This document shows positions 32,172-39,231 of a stretch of 40,045 nucleotides of DNA, one piece after another; position 1 is the first letter of the stretch, and each line of letters starts with the position of its first letter. The DNA comes from Bacteroides sp. Lineage in GTDB: Bacteria > Bacteroidota > Bacteroidia > Bacteroidales > Bacteroidaceae. The position numbers were made by a program, and so were the translations under genes. The notes under the pieces are model-generated. The model was not told the origin of the DNA. It worked only from the letters and a program-made list of their open reading frames with translations, and made no database searches. The stretch spans positions 1 through 40,045 of the forward strand of contig JAFURM010000050.1 in the NCBI GenBank assembly GCA_017471925.1. Direction: 5' to 3'.

Positions 32172-34298
32172 CTACAAACCCTTCATCGTGAGTTGTATGC
32201 GCTTGCGCTCCTTGTCCACGCTGAGCACCTTGACACGCACGTGCTGATGGATGGAGACCACTTCGTTGGGGTCGGTGATGTAGCGGTCGGCCATCTGTGA
32301 GAGGTGAATCAGTCCGTTCTCCTTGATGCCGATGTCGGTGAAGGCTCCGAAGTTGGTGATGTTGGTCACGATGCCGGGCAGCTCCATGCCGGGACACAGG
32401 TCATCTATGGTGCGGATGTTCTTGTCGAACTCAAAGACTTTGATGGGGCCTCGCGGGTCGCGTCCGGGTTTCTCCAGCTCCTGCAGGATGTCTTTCAGAG
32501 TGGGCATACCTATGCGCTCCGTGAGGTATCGCTCGGGCTGTATTTTCAGGCGAAGCTCCTTGCTGGCCAGCAGTTGGGAGATGTCGCATCCCAGGTCTTT
32601 GGCCATCTGCTCCACGATGGGGTAGCTTTCGGGATGCACGGCCGTGTTGTCCAAGGGGTTCTTTGCTCCCGGTATGCGCAGGAAGCCGGCACACTGCTCG
32701 AAAGCCTTGGCACCCATGCGCGGCACCTTGAGTAGTTCGCGGCGCGAGGTGAAGGCGCCATGCTCGGCACGGTAGGCCACGATGTTTTGCGCCAGTTGGG
32801 GACCGAGCCCCGAGATATAGGTCAGCAGGTGGCTGCTGGCCGTGTTCAGGTTCACGCCCACGAGGTTCACACAGTTCTCCACCGTCTGGTCGAGCGAACG
32901 CTTCAGCTTGCCCTGGTCTACATCGTGCTGGTATTGTCCCACGCCGATGGACTTGGGGTCAATCTTCACCAGTTCGGCCAGGGGGTCCATCAGTCGGCGG
33001 GCTATGGAGACGGCTCCGCGCACGGTAACGTCGTGGTCGGGAAACTCTTCGCGGGCAATCTTGGAGGCCGAGTAGATGGAGGCTCCCTGTTCGCTCACCA
33101 CGAAGACCTGCACGTCGTGCCCTATGCTTTCGCGTTTCAGGAACTCCTCGGTCTCGCGGCTGGCCGTGCCGTTGCCTATGGCGATGGCCTCGATGCGGTA
33201 GGCCTCCACCATTTTGCGCACCTTGGCGATGGCCTCCTTGGGCTTGTTCACGGGCGGGTGAGGATAGATGTTCTCGTTGTGGAGCAGGTTGCCCTGGGCA
33301 TCGAGGCACACCACCTTGCAACCCGTGCGGAAACCCGGGTCGATACCCATCACCCGCTTCTGTCCCAAGGGGGAAGCCAGGAGCAGCTGGCGCAGGTTTT
33401 CGGCAAACACACGGATGGCTTCGTCATCGGCCTTCTCCTTGCTCTGTGTGGCAAACTCGCTCTCTATGGAGGGCTTCAGCAACCGTTTGTAGGCATCCTG
33501 AACGGCATCGGACACCTGCTCGCTGCAGGCACCCCGGCCGTGCACGAACTGGCGCTGCAGCCGTTCGGTGCACTCCTCGTCATCGGGACTGAGGCTCACA
33601 CGCAGCACTCCCTCGGCCTCTCCGCGACGGATGGCCAGTAGCCGGTGGGAGGAACAGCGCTTCAGAGGCTCCTGATGATCGAAGTAGTCGCGGTATTTCA
33701 GGGCTTCCTCCTCCTTGCCCTTTACCACCTTGGCGGTGAGCATAGCCTGCCGGCCGAAGGCGTTGCGCACGCTGTTGCGTGCCCGCTCATCCTCGCTTAC
33801 CCGCTCGGCAATGATGTCGCGTGCTCCCTTCAGCGCCTCTTCGGCATCTTTCACGTCGCCCTTCGCGTAGCGGGCAGCCTGCACTTCGGGATGAGGGTCG
33901 CGTTGCATCATCAGCAGGTTGGCCAGCGGCTCCAGCCCACGCTGGCGGGCCGCTTCGGCCCGTGTCTTCCGCTTCGGCTTATAGGGCAGGTAGATGTCCT
34001 CTATTTGGGTGCTGTCCCAGGTCTCGTCAATGCGTTTCTGCAGTTCGGGGGTCATCTTGCCCTGCTCCGTGATGGTGCTGCAGATGGTCTCCTTGCGCTT
34101 GGCGGTCTCCGTGAGTTTTTCGTGCAGGTTCTTGATTTGTTCTATCTGCACCTCGTCAAGTCCTCCGGTGGCCTCCTTGCGGTAGCGGCTGATGAAGGGG
34201 ATGGTGGCTCCGTCTTGCAGGAGAGCCAATGTCTGTGCCACTTGCCTCTCCGTGAGGTTCAGGGCGGTGGCTATCATGGGGTGAAAAGGATGTGTCAT
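32172..34298 (-). CDS. tex: Tex-family RNA-binding transcription accessory protein
   Basis: This 708-aa protein follows the Tex plan. The N-terminal helical domain has ATIPFISRYRKEATGGLDEVQI. The YqgF/RNase H-like domain has VMGIDPGFRTGCKVVCLD. A helix-hairpin-helix pair follows (ISGLGPQLAQNIVAYR and LLKVPRMGAKAFEQCAGFLRI), and a C-terminal S1 domain has LPGIVTNITNFGAFTDIGIKENGLIH. It binds nucleic acid and acts in transcription or RNA handling. ATG 34298 (MTHPFHPMIATALN) is preferred over the far-upstream ATG 34370, which lies upstream of the -7 box. Confidence 0.95.
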   Translation of the reverse strand: MTHPFHPMIATALNLTERQVAQTLALLQDGATIPFISRYRKEATGGLDEVQIEQIKNLHEKLTETAKRKETICSTITEQGKMTPELQKRIDETWDSTQIEDIYLPYKPKRKTRAEAARQRGLEPLANLLMMQRDPHPEVQAARYAKGDVKDAEEALKGARDIIAERVSEDERARNSVRNAFGRQAMLTAKVVKGKEEEALKYRDYFDHQEPLKRCSSHRLLAIRRGEAEGVLRVSLSPDDEECTERLQRQFVHGRGACSEQVSDAVQDAYKRLLKPSIESEFATQSKEKADDEAIRVFAENLRQLLLASPLGQKRVMGIDPGFRTGCKVVCLDAQGNLLHNENIYPHPPVNKPKEAIAKVRKMVEAYRIEAIAIGNGTASRETEEFLKRESIGHDVQVFVVSEQGASIYSASKIAREEFPDHDVTVRGAVSIARRLMDPLAELVKIDPKSIGVGQYQHDVDQGKLKRSLDQTVENCVNLVGVNLNTASSHLLTYISGLGPQLAQNIVAYRAEHGAFTSRRELLKVPRMGAKAFEQCAGFLRIPGAKNPLDNTAVHPESYPIVEQMAKDLGCDISQLLASKELRLKIQPERYLTERIGMPTLKDILQELEKPGRDPRGPIKVFEFDKNIRTIDDLCPGMELPGIVTNITNFGAFTDIGIKENGLIHLSQMADRYITDPNEVVSIHQHVRVKVLSVDKERKRIQLTMKGL

Positions 34299-34339
34299 CT
34301 TTGCGCTTATATATATAATAGGTGTAAGGGTTATGTCTG

Positions 34340-34371
34340 CAAAGATAGGGGAAAGATTCAGCTTACGCAAG
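34340..34371 (-). promoter_or_regulatory. Promoter of tex
   Basis: On the minus strand CTTG (34371-34368), 20 bp, then TATCTTTG (34347-34340). It places the transcription start near 34333, 35 bp before the chosen ATG. Confidence 0.65.
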
Positions 34372-34430
34372 CATTCTTCGGCTGCTCCTTGCCCCCGTTG
34401 CTGATTTTTCTTGCAAAATAGTTCGTGCTA

Positions 34431-34463
34431 TTTAGAAAGATTCCAAACTATTCCTTATCTTCG
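34431..34463 (+). promoter_or_regulatory. Promoter of the His-rich gene/TonB receptor locus
   Basis: TTTA (34431-34434), 21 bp, then TATCTTCG (34456-34463), close to TAnnTTTG. Start near 34470, 14 bp before the ATG at 34484. Confidence 0.5.
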
Positions 34464-34483
34464 CGCCTTCAAAACAGTGAAGA

Positions 34484-34675
34484 ATGAAGATAAAGGACGT
34501 GAAGACATATCGCCCCTTCGTGACGGCTTTCTGCCTGTTGCTGCTCTTTATATCCTATCAGGGCAGCATCATGCTCTTCACACACGTCCATTATGTGAAT
34601 GGTGTGCTGATTACCCATTCCCATCCTTTTCATGAGCAGCATACGCACTCCAATACCGAGCTGCTGGTCATTGAC
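34484..34675 (+). pseudogene. His-rich membrane protein gene, truncated at a junction
   Basis: The first about 64 codons encode a protein with a hydrophobic helix (FVTAFCLLLLFISYQGSIM) and a His-rich part (FTHVHYVNGVLITHSHPFHE, then HTH). Similar short proteins precede TonB-dependent receptor genes in Bacteroidetes. After TELLVID the frame continues only as a shadow of the receptor gene, to 34972. I infer that the 3' part of this gene and the 5' part of the receptor gene were deleted. The His pattern suggests metal or haem binding. Confidence 0.6.
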
Positions 34676-36914
34676 CGGTGTGCTTGGGGCTGTCAATCCC
34701 ATCAAAGAAGGCAACATGATTTCCGGCCATGTTATAGAAAGAGGTACGGAAAACGATATTCCCTATGCCGCCATCCTCATTGTGGACAATGGACAGGGCA
34801 CAGTAACCAACGAGCAGGGAGAGTTCTCCTTCCGCCATCTTCCTGCCGGCAACTATCGGCTGAGGGTCTCCGCACTGGGCTACAAGACTCAGGAGAAGGT
34901 GGTGACCGTGAGCAAGGACTTTACGGCCGTGGTGCATTTCCAGATGGTGGAAGAGAGTTTCATGACCGATGAGGTGGTGGTTTCGGCCAACCGCAACGAG
35001 GTGAGCCGTCGCGAGGCTCCTGTGGTGGTGAATGTCATGGGGTCGAAACTCTTCGAGACGGTCAACTCTCCCGACTTGGCCAAGTCGCTCAACTATCAGT
35101 CGGGCCTCCGCGTGGAGAACAACTGCCAGAACTGCACCTTCCCCCAGGTGCGCATCAACGGACTGGAAGGCCCCTATTCACAGATTCTCATCAACAGCCG
35201 CCCCATTATGAGTGCCCTGAGCGGTGTCTATGGCCTGGAGCAGATTCCCGTGAACATGATTGAGCGCATCGAGGTGGTGCGTGGCGGTGGTTCGGCTCTC
35301 TTTGGTGCCAATGCCGTGGCAGGCACCATCAATATCATCACCAAGGACCCCGTGAGCAACTCCTTCCAGGTGAGCAGCAATTTCTCCTGCATGGACGGCG
35401 AGTCGTGGGAGCAATACATGGGGGCCAACGCCTCGCTGGTCTCCAAGGACAATACCTATGGCATTGCCCTCTATGAGACCTACCGCAACCGCAATCCTTA
35501 CGACCGCGACAACGACACCTTCTCGGAGGTGGGCAAACTGAATGCCAACACCTTCGGCATGAGGGCCTACTACCGTCCCTCCCACTATGGCCGCATCAGC
35601 GTGGAGTATCACACGACCAACGAGTTCCGCCGTGGCGGCAACAAGTTCGACCTGCAGCCCCATGAGAGCGACATCACCGAGCAGACACGCCACATCATCA
35701 ACAGCGGTGGCATCACCTACGACCAGTACTTCAGGGAGTACAAGCACAAACTCTCCCTCTTCTCCTCCGTTCAGCACGTGGATCGCCAGAGCTACTACGG
35801 TGCCGAGCAGGATCCCTATGCCTATGGCAAGACCGATGACCTGACGTGGATGGCCGGTGCCATGTATGTGGGCAATTACGACAAGTGCCTGTTTGCCCCC
35901 TCGGTCTTCACGGGCGGCCTGGAGTATCAGAACAACTCCTTGCACGACGTGATGACCGGCTACAACCGCGACATGAAGCAGGATGTCCGCATTGCCAGTG
36001 CCTTCGTGCAGAACGAATGGAAGGTGGGGCGACTCACGATGCTGGTGGGTGCCCGCCTGGACAAGCATAACCTGATAGACGACCTCATCTTCAGTCCCCG
36101 CGTGAACTTCCTCTACAAACCGAGCGAGGCCCTGCAGGCCCGACTGACCTGGTCCACCGGCTTCCGTGCACCGCAGGCTTATGACGAAGACCTCCACCTG
36201 ACGGCCGTGGGCGGAGAAAACGTGCAGACCGTTTTGGCCGACGGACTGAAGGAGGAACGCTCCAACAGCTTCAGCGGCTCCATCGACTGGACTACCCATC
36301 TGGGACACTGGCAGGCCAACCTCCTGGTGGAGGGCTTCTATACGGATCTTAGCGACGTGTTCGTCATCGAGAGCATCAGCGATGCCATACAGGAACGGCG
36401 CAACGGCGACGGAGCCAGGGTCTACGGCGTGAACCTTGATGCCAAGATGGCCCACGGCAAGGAGGCCTCCTTCCAGCTGGGATTCACCGCACAGCGCAGC
36501 CGATACAAGAGTGATGAGGCTTGGACCATCGTGGACGGACGGGAACTCACCACCCGCCGCATGACGCGCACACCCGACTATTATGGCTACTTCACCTTCT
36601 CCTCGGCACCGCTCAAGAACTTCGATTTCTCCCTCTCCGGCATCTATACGGGCAAGATGATTGTCCCCCACTTTGCCGGATACATTGAGCAGGACCGCAT
36701 GGAGCATACGCCCGACTTCTTCGAGCTGAACTTGAAGCTGAACTACACCTTCGTGCTGAAGGAGCACCTGAAACTGCAACTCAGCACCGGGGTGCAGAAC
36801 ATCTTCGACCAGTTCCAGCGCGACCTGGACAAAGGCACTTTCCGCGATGCCGGCTACTTCTATGGCCCCACCGCACCGCGCACCTTCTTCCTGGGATTCA
36901 AGATCATGAATTGA
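34632..36914 (+). CDS. TonB-dependent outer-membrane receptor, signal peptide missing
   Basis: The frame encodes 760 aa. A carboxypeptidase-regulatory-like domain (ISGHVIERGTENDIPYAAIL) comes first, then DEVVVSANR, a plug domain (APVVVNVMGSKLFETVNSP to AVAGTINIITKDP) and a 22-strand type barrel ending RTFFLGFKIMN. The plug has NNCQNC, found in receptors of this subgroup. No signal peptide is present: the residues before the domain (SLTGVLGAVNPIKEG) look like the last few residues of one. The real upstream end was probably lost with the tail of the His-rich gene. As it stands, the protein would not be exported unless translation shifts frame from 34484. The likely substrate is a metal chelate or haem (inference). 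Confidence 0.8.
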   Translation: MSSIRTPIPSCWSLTGVLGAVNPIKEGNMISGHVIERGTENDIPYAAILIVDNGQGTVTNEQGEFSFRHLPAGNYRLRVSALGYKTQEKVVTVSKDFTAVVHFQMVEESFMTDEVVVSANRNEVSRREAPVVVNVMGSKLFETVNSPDLAKSLNYQSGLRVENNCQNCTFPQVRINGLEGPYSQILINSRPIMSALSGVYGLEQIPVNMIERIEVVRGGGSALFGANAVAGTINIITKDPVSNSFQVSSNFSCMDGESWEQYMGANASLVSKDNTYGIALYETYRNRNPYDRDNDTFSEVGKLNANTFGMRAYYRPSHYGRISVEYHTTNEFRRGGNKFDLQPHESDITEQTRHIINSGGITYDQYFREYKHKLSLFSSVQHVDRQSYYGAEQDPYAYGKTDDLTWMAGAMYVGNYDKCLFAPSVFTGGLEYQNNSLHDVMTGYNRDMKQDVRIASAFVQNEWKVGRLTMLVGARLDKHNLIDDLIFSPRVNFLYKPSEALQARLTWSTGFRAPQAYDEDLHLTAVGGENVQTVLADGLKEERSNSFSGSIDWTTHLGHWQANLLVEGFYTDLSDVFVIESISDAIQERRNGDGARVYGVNLDAKMAHGKEASFQLGFTAQRSRYKSDEAWTIVDGRELTTRRMTRTPDYYGYFTFSSAPLKNFDFSLSGIYTGKMIVPHFAGYIEQDRMEHTPDFFELNLKLNYTFVLKEHLKLQLSTGVQNIFDQFQRDLDKGTFRDAGYFYGPTAPRTFFLGFKIMN

Positions 36915-37007
36915 TGCATCAAATCATGGATATCATCGGCACGGATTTTTCTCGTTCGGATTAGACTCTTATACCTTGGGGTATAGAACACTGGGAATAA
37001 TCCGTGT
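36915..37007. other. Convergent gap with terminator-like palindrome and dispersed motif
   Basis: TATACC-TTGG-GGTATA (36970-36985) is a short palindrome. GGCACGGAT (36938-36946) and AATCCGTGTCTATCCG (36999-37014) belong to the dispersed intergenic motif; the second supplies the stop codon of the AAA ATPase gene. Confidence 0.55.
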
Positions 37008-38288
37008 CTATCCGTATTGTGCTATAATCTCCGACAGGTTCCAAGCCTGTATGTGCTTGATACCATCCCGCAAAGGAAGGGAGAGATCGTCCAACGAGAC
37101 AACTATCTTCTCATAGTTATCTGCGATGGCTTCTAACGGAGCATATTCACGTTCCACCGTCTGCTCATCGGCCAGGATATAAGTGCTTTGGATATAAATG
37201 GTACGGTCATTTTTCATGGCTACAAAATCCACTTCTTTGTCCTTTATGCTTCCTACATACACTTGATATCCGCCTCTGACCAATTCCAAATACACCAGAT
37301 TCTCCAATAAATACCCGATCCCATAGCCCACTCCACTATACAGATAATTTTTGAAGGACAAATCGTTCATGTAATATTTATAGGCACCCGAAATGGTCTC
37401 CTTGCCTCGAATGTTATATCTTTCCGCCCGATGAGCCAGAAAGGTTTCCTCGATATAGCCAATATAGGTAGCCACCGTTTCATAGCTTGTCTTCCTGCCT
37501 TTGCTCTTGAAATAGTTGGTAATGTTGTGAATGGAAAGAAGATTGGAGGCGTTGTTCACCAGATAGGCAAACAAATCCTCCAGCAAACGTACATCTTTGA
37601 TGGTATATCTGCGAATGACATCTTTCAGGAGCACGGTATCTTTCAGGGCTGAAATATAATTCCGTTTGATTTCCTTGCCCGACAAGTTCAGCAGCTCCGG
37701 GAAAGCGCCATCCTGCATATACGCCATATAACTTTGCTTGCCAAGAGGTAATTTCCGAAACGAGGCATACTCCTGATAAGAAAGTGGATAAACGGTGAAC
37801 TCCACATAACGTCCGGAGAGTAAGGTGGACAGTTCACCCGAAAGCATTTGGGAGTTCGAACCGGTTATGAACAGTTCATATTCTGCCGTATAATCCTGAG
37901 AATAGGAGTTGATCACCTTCTCCCATCCTTCAATGTCCTGCACCTCATCAATGAAAAGATAGATTCTGCCTTGAGGTTTCAGCGAATCCAAATAGAGGTG
38001 TATCAGCTCTTCCAAATCCTTGTAGGTTTGTAGAAAATCAAATGCTGTCAGTTCCCGGTTGATAAAGAGAATGTTCTCTGCATTTACTCCCCGTTCTATC
38101 AGCTTCATCGCTACCTGCCGCAAGATGTAGCTTTTTCCCGAGCGCCGCTGACCGACAAGCACCTTCACCAACCGATTACCTATATAAGCTGCTATACGTT
38201 CCATGTATAAAGAACGCTCATAGCCTATTTCCAAACCTTTCCCTTTCCAAGGATTATACTTCCGAAGTAAATCAATTCTTTCGTCCAT
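37008..38288 (-). CDS. AAA ATPase with DUF4143 domain
   Basis: This 426-aa protein has Walker A VGQRRSGKS (residues about 45-53), Walker B IYLFIDEVQD (about 109-118) and a sensor region FITGSNSQML, as in the AAA_14 family. The C-terminal DUF4143 domain has KEVDFVAMKNDRTIYIQST, like a PD-(D/E)xK nuclease core. Members of this family are common in Bacteroidetes and other bacteria and their role is unclear; defence or toxin-like roles have been suggested. Codon use is more AT-rich than the core genes nearby, which suggests transfer. It stands alone on the minus strand. Confidence 0.9.
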   Translation of the reverse strand: MDERIDLLRKYNPWKGKGLEIGYERSLYMERIAAYIGNRLVKVLVGQRRSGKSYILRQVAMKLIERGVNAENILFINRELTAFDFLQTYKDLEELIHLYLDSLKPQGRIYLFIDEVQDIEGWEKVINSYSQDYTAEYELFITGSNSQMLSGELSTLLSGRYVEFTVYPLSYQEYASFRKLPLGKQSYMAYMQDGAFPELLNLSGKEIKRNYISALKDTVLLKDVIRRYTIKDVRLLEDLFAYLVNNASNLLSIHNITNYFKSKGRKTSYETVATYIGYIEETFLAHRAERYNIRGKETISGAYKYYMNDLSFKNYLYSGVGYGIGYLLENLVYLELVRGGYQVYVGSIKDKEVDFVAMKNDRTIYIQSTYILADEQTVEREYAPLEAIADNYEKIVVSLDDLSLPLRDGIKHIQAWNLSEIIAQYG

Positions 38289-38290
38289 AC

Positions 38291-38410
38291 TCTAAAACTT
38301 TGCGCAAATATACAAAAGTTTCGGGCACACTCTAAACTTTTCATCAAATAATTCAAAATTTCGGGTATGTTCTAAACTTTTCATCAGGTAATTTGGGTGT
38401 GCCAAAGTTG
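38291..38410. repeat. 40-bp tandem repeat, three copies
   Basis: Copies start at 38291, 38331 and 38371, each with TCTAAA(A)CTTT. The first two end in TTTCGGG plus five or six bases. The third diverges after 20 bp. The repeats cover the promoter of the AAA ATPase gene. Confidence 0.75.
38305..38336 (-). promoter_or_regulatory. Promoter of the AAA ATPase gene within tandem repeats
   Basis: On the minus strand TTTA (38336-38333), 20 bp, then TATATTTG (38312-38305). The start would be near 38298, leaving about 10 nt before the ATG. It lies within the 40-bp repeats. Confidence 0.5.
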
Positions 38411-38500
38411 TTATCTGATTGTTGATAATTCTGCTTTCTTAAATGATGCTTGTTGAAGTGGTTGCAATTTTGCTTTATTTACATTATTTGAAATGCCATA

Positions 38501-38573
38501 GGCAATCGCCCCGTTTCTCACTGGCAATCGGGGTGTTTCTCACTGGCAATCGACCCGATTGCCAGTGAGAAAC
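38501..38573. repeat. 22-bp direct repeats ending in a perfect 18-bp hairpin
   Basis: GGCAATCG-N4-GTTTCTCACT occurs at 38501-38522 and 38523-38544, then GGCAATCG again at 38545. GTTTCTCACTGGCAATCG (38535-38552) is followed after ACC by its exact complement (38556-38573). The N4 words CCCC and GGGT can also pair. No T run follows. The flanks 38411-38500 and 38574-38800 show no gene. Confidence 0.85.
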
Positions 38574-38804
38574 TGAACGCTTACTTTGTTGTTTTTGTAA
38601 TGTGTTGATTATTAGATTATTACGAAATCCCCGTTTTTAAAGAAAAAAACGTACTTGTTTAAGCCGATTTTGTGGCATTGTAAGAGAACTGATGTTTATA
38701 TTTATCTGCTATTTATCCGTCTGTCAGATGCCTAAAGAGTCTTTCAAGAAACAAACGGTGCCGAAAAAAACGCTTCCCCCACGCCCGATATTTCCGGAGA
38801 TTTC

Positions 38805-38814
38805 TATAATTTTG
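38805..38814 (+). promoter_or_regulatory. Possible -7 box for the downstream peptide-lipoprotein operon
   Basis: TATAATTTTG contains TAATTTTG, which fits TAnnTTTG. I see no good -33 box. It would give a leader of about 250 nt before the peptide gene at 39072. Confidence 0.35.
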
Positions 38815-38843
38815 CAACGAGAATTTAACGAAACAAAAACAAT

Positions 38844-38945
38844 ATGCAACAGCTCTATCGGCCACATACCCCATCCCTTGTGCAAAGTCTCGCGTATAAC
38901 GCATTGGAGGCCAGTGTGTTGTGTCTAAACAATCGGGGGGGGTAA
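38844..38945 (+). CDS. Possible leader peptide
   Basis: A 33-aa ORF (MQQLYRPHTPSLVQSLAYNA to CLNNRGG) begins 30 bp after the -7-like box and ends in a G8 run just before a terminator hairpin. It has no recognised similarity. Position between promoter and terminator suggests a leader peptide; it may also be a chance frame. Confidence 0.3.
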   Translation: MQQLYRPHTPSLVQSLAYNALEASVLCLNNRGG

Positions 38946-38990
38946 AACGGGCCTCCCGCCAAGAAAACGGCTCAGAGCGGCTGCAAAACG

Positions 38991-39036
38991 TGCCATCCGC
39001 TGCATCATTTCGTGATGCGGCGGGTGGCATTTTTTT
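38991..39036 (+). terminator. Intrinsic terminator or attenuator before the peptide gene
   Basis: TGCCATCCGCTGCATCA (38991-39007) pairs with TGATGCGGCGGGTGGCA (39013-39029) with few G-T mismatches. Seven Ts follow (39030-39036). The next gene starts 36 bp downstream on the same strand, so it could attenuate transcription into it. Confidence 0.8.
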
Positions 39037-39071
39037 GTTTCCCTGATTATTAACGTTAACAACAAGCAAAG

Positions 39072-39221
39072 ATGGACAAAAAAGCATTCACCTGTATGGA
39101 AAACTATGAGGCTCCCCGCGTGGAGGTCGTGGAAGTGGAAGTAGAACGCGGTTACGCAGACTCTTTAAGCGGTACAGCCTCAGACACTGGCGATGATTAT
39201 GAATTTGGAGAACGTTCTTAA
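39072..39221 (+). CDS. Short conserved peptide, copy 2
   Basis: This 49-aa ORF has the core MENYEAPRVEVVEVEVERGY then ADS, shared with the peptide at 30109. The tail is acidic and Gly/Ser-rich (GTASDTGDDYEFGERS). It lies 10 bp before a lipoprotein gene, so the two are very probably co-transcribed. It follows a terminator-like hairpin. No signal peptide is seen. Function unknown. Confidence 0.75.
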   Translation: MDKKAFTCMENYEAPRVEVVEVEVERGYADSLSGTASDTGDDYEFGERS

Positions 39222-39231
39222 CCGATGGCTT

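Noticed and set aside
38501-38573. 22-bp repeats as a CRISPR array
   Set aside because: The repeats are contiguous with only 4-bp variable words, one is inverted, and there are no cas genes.
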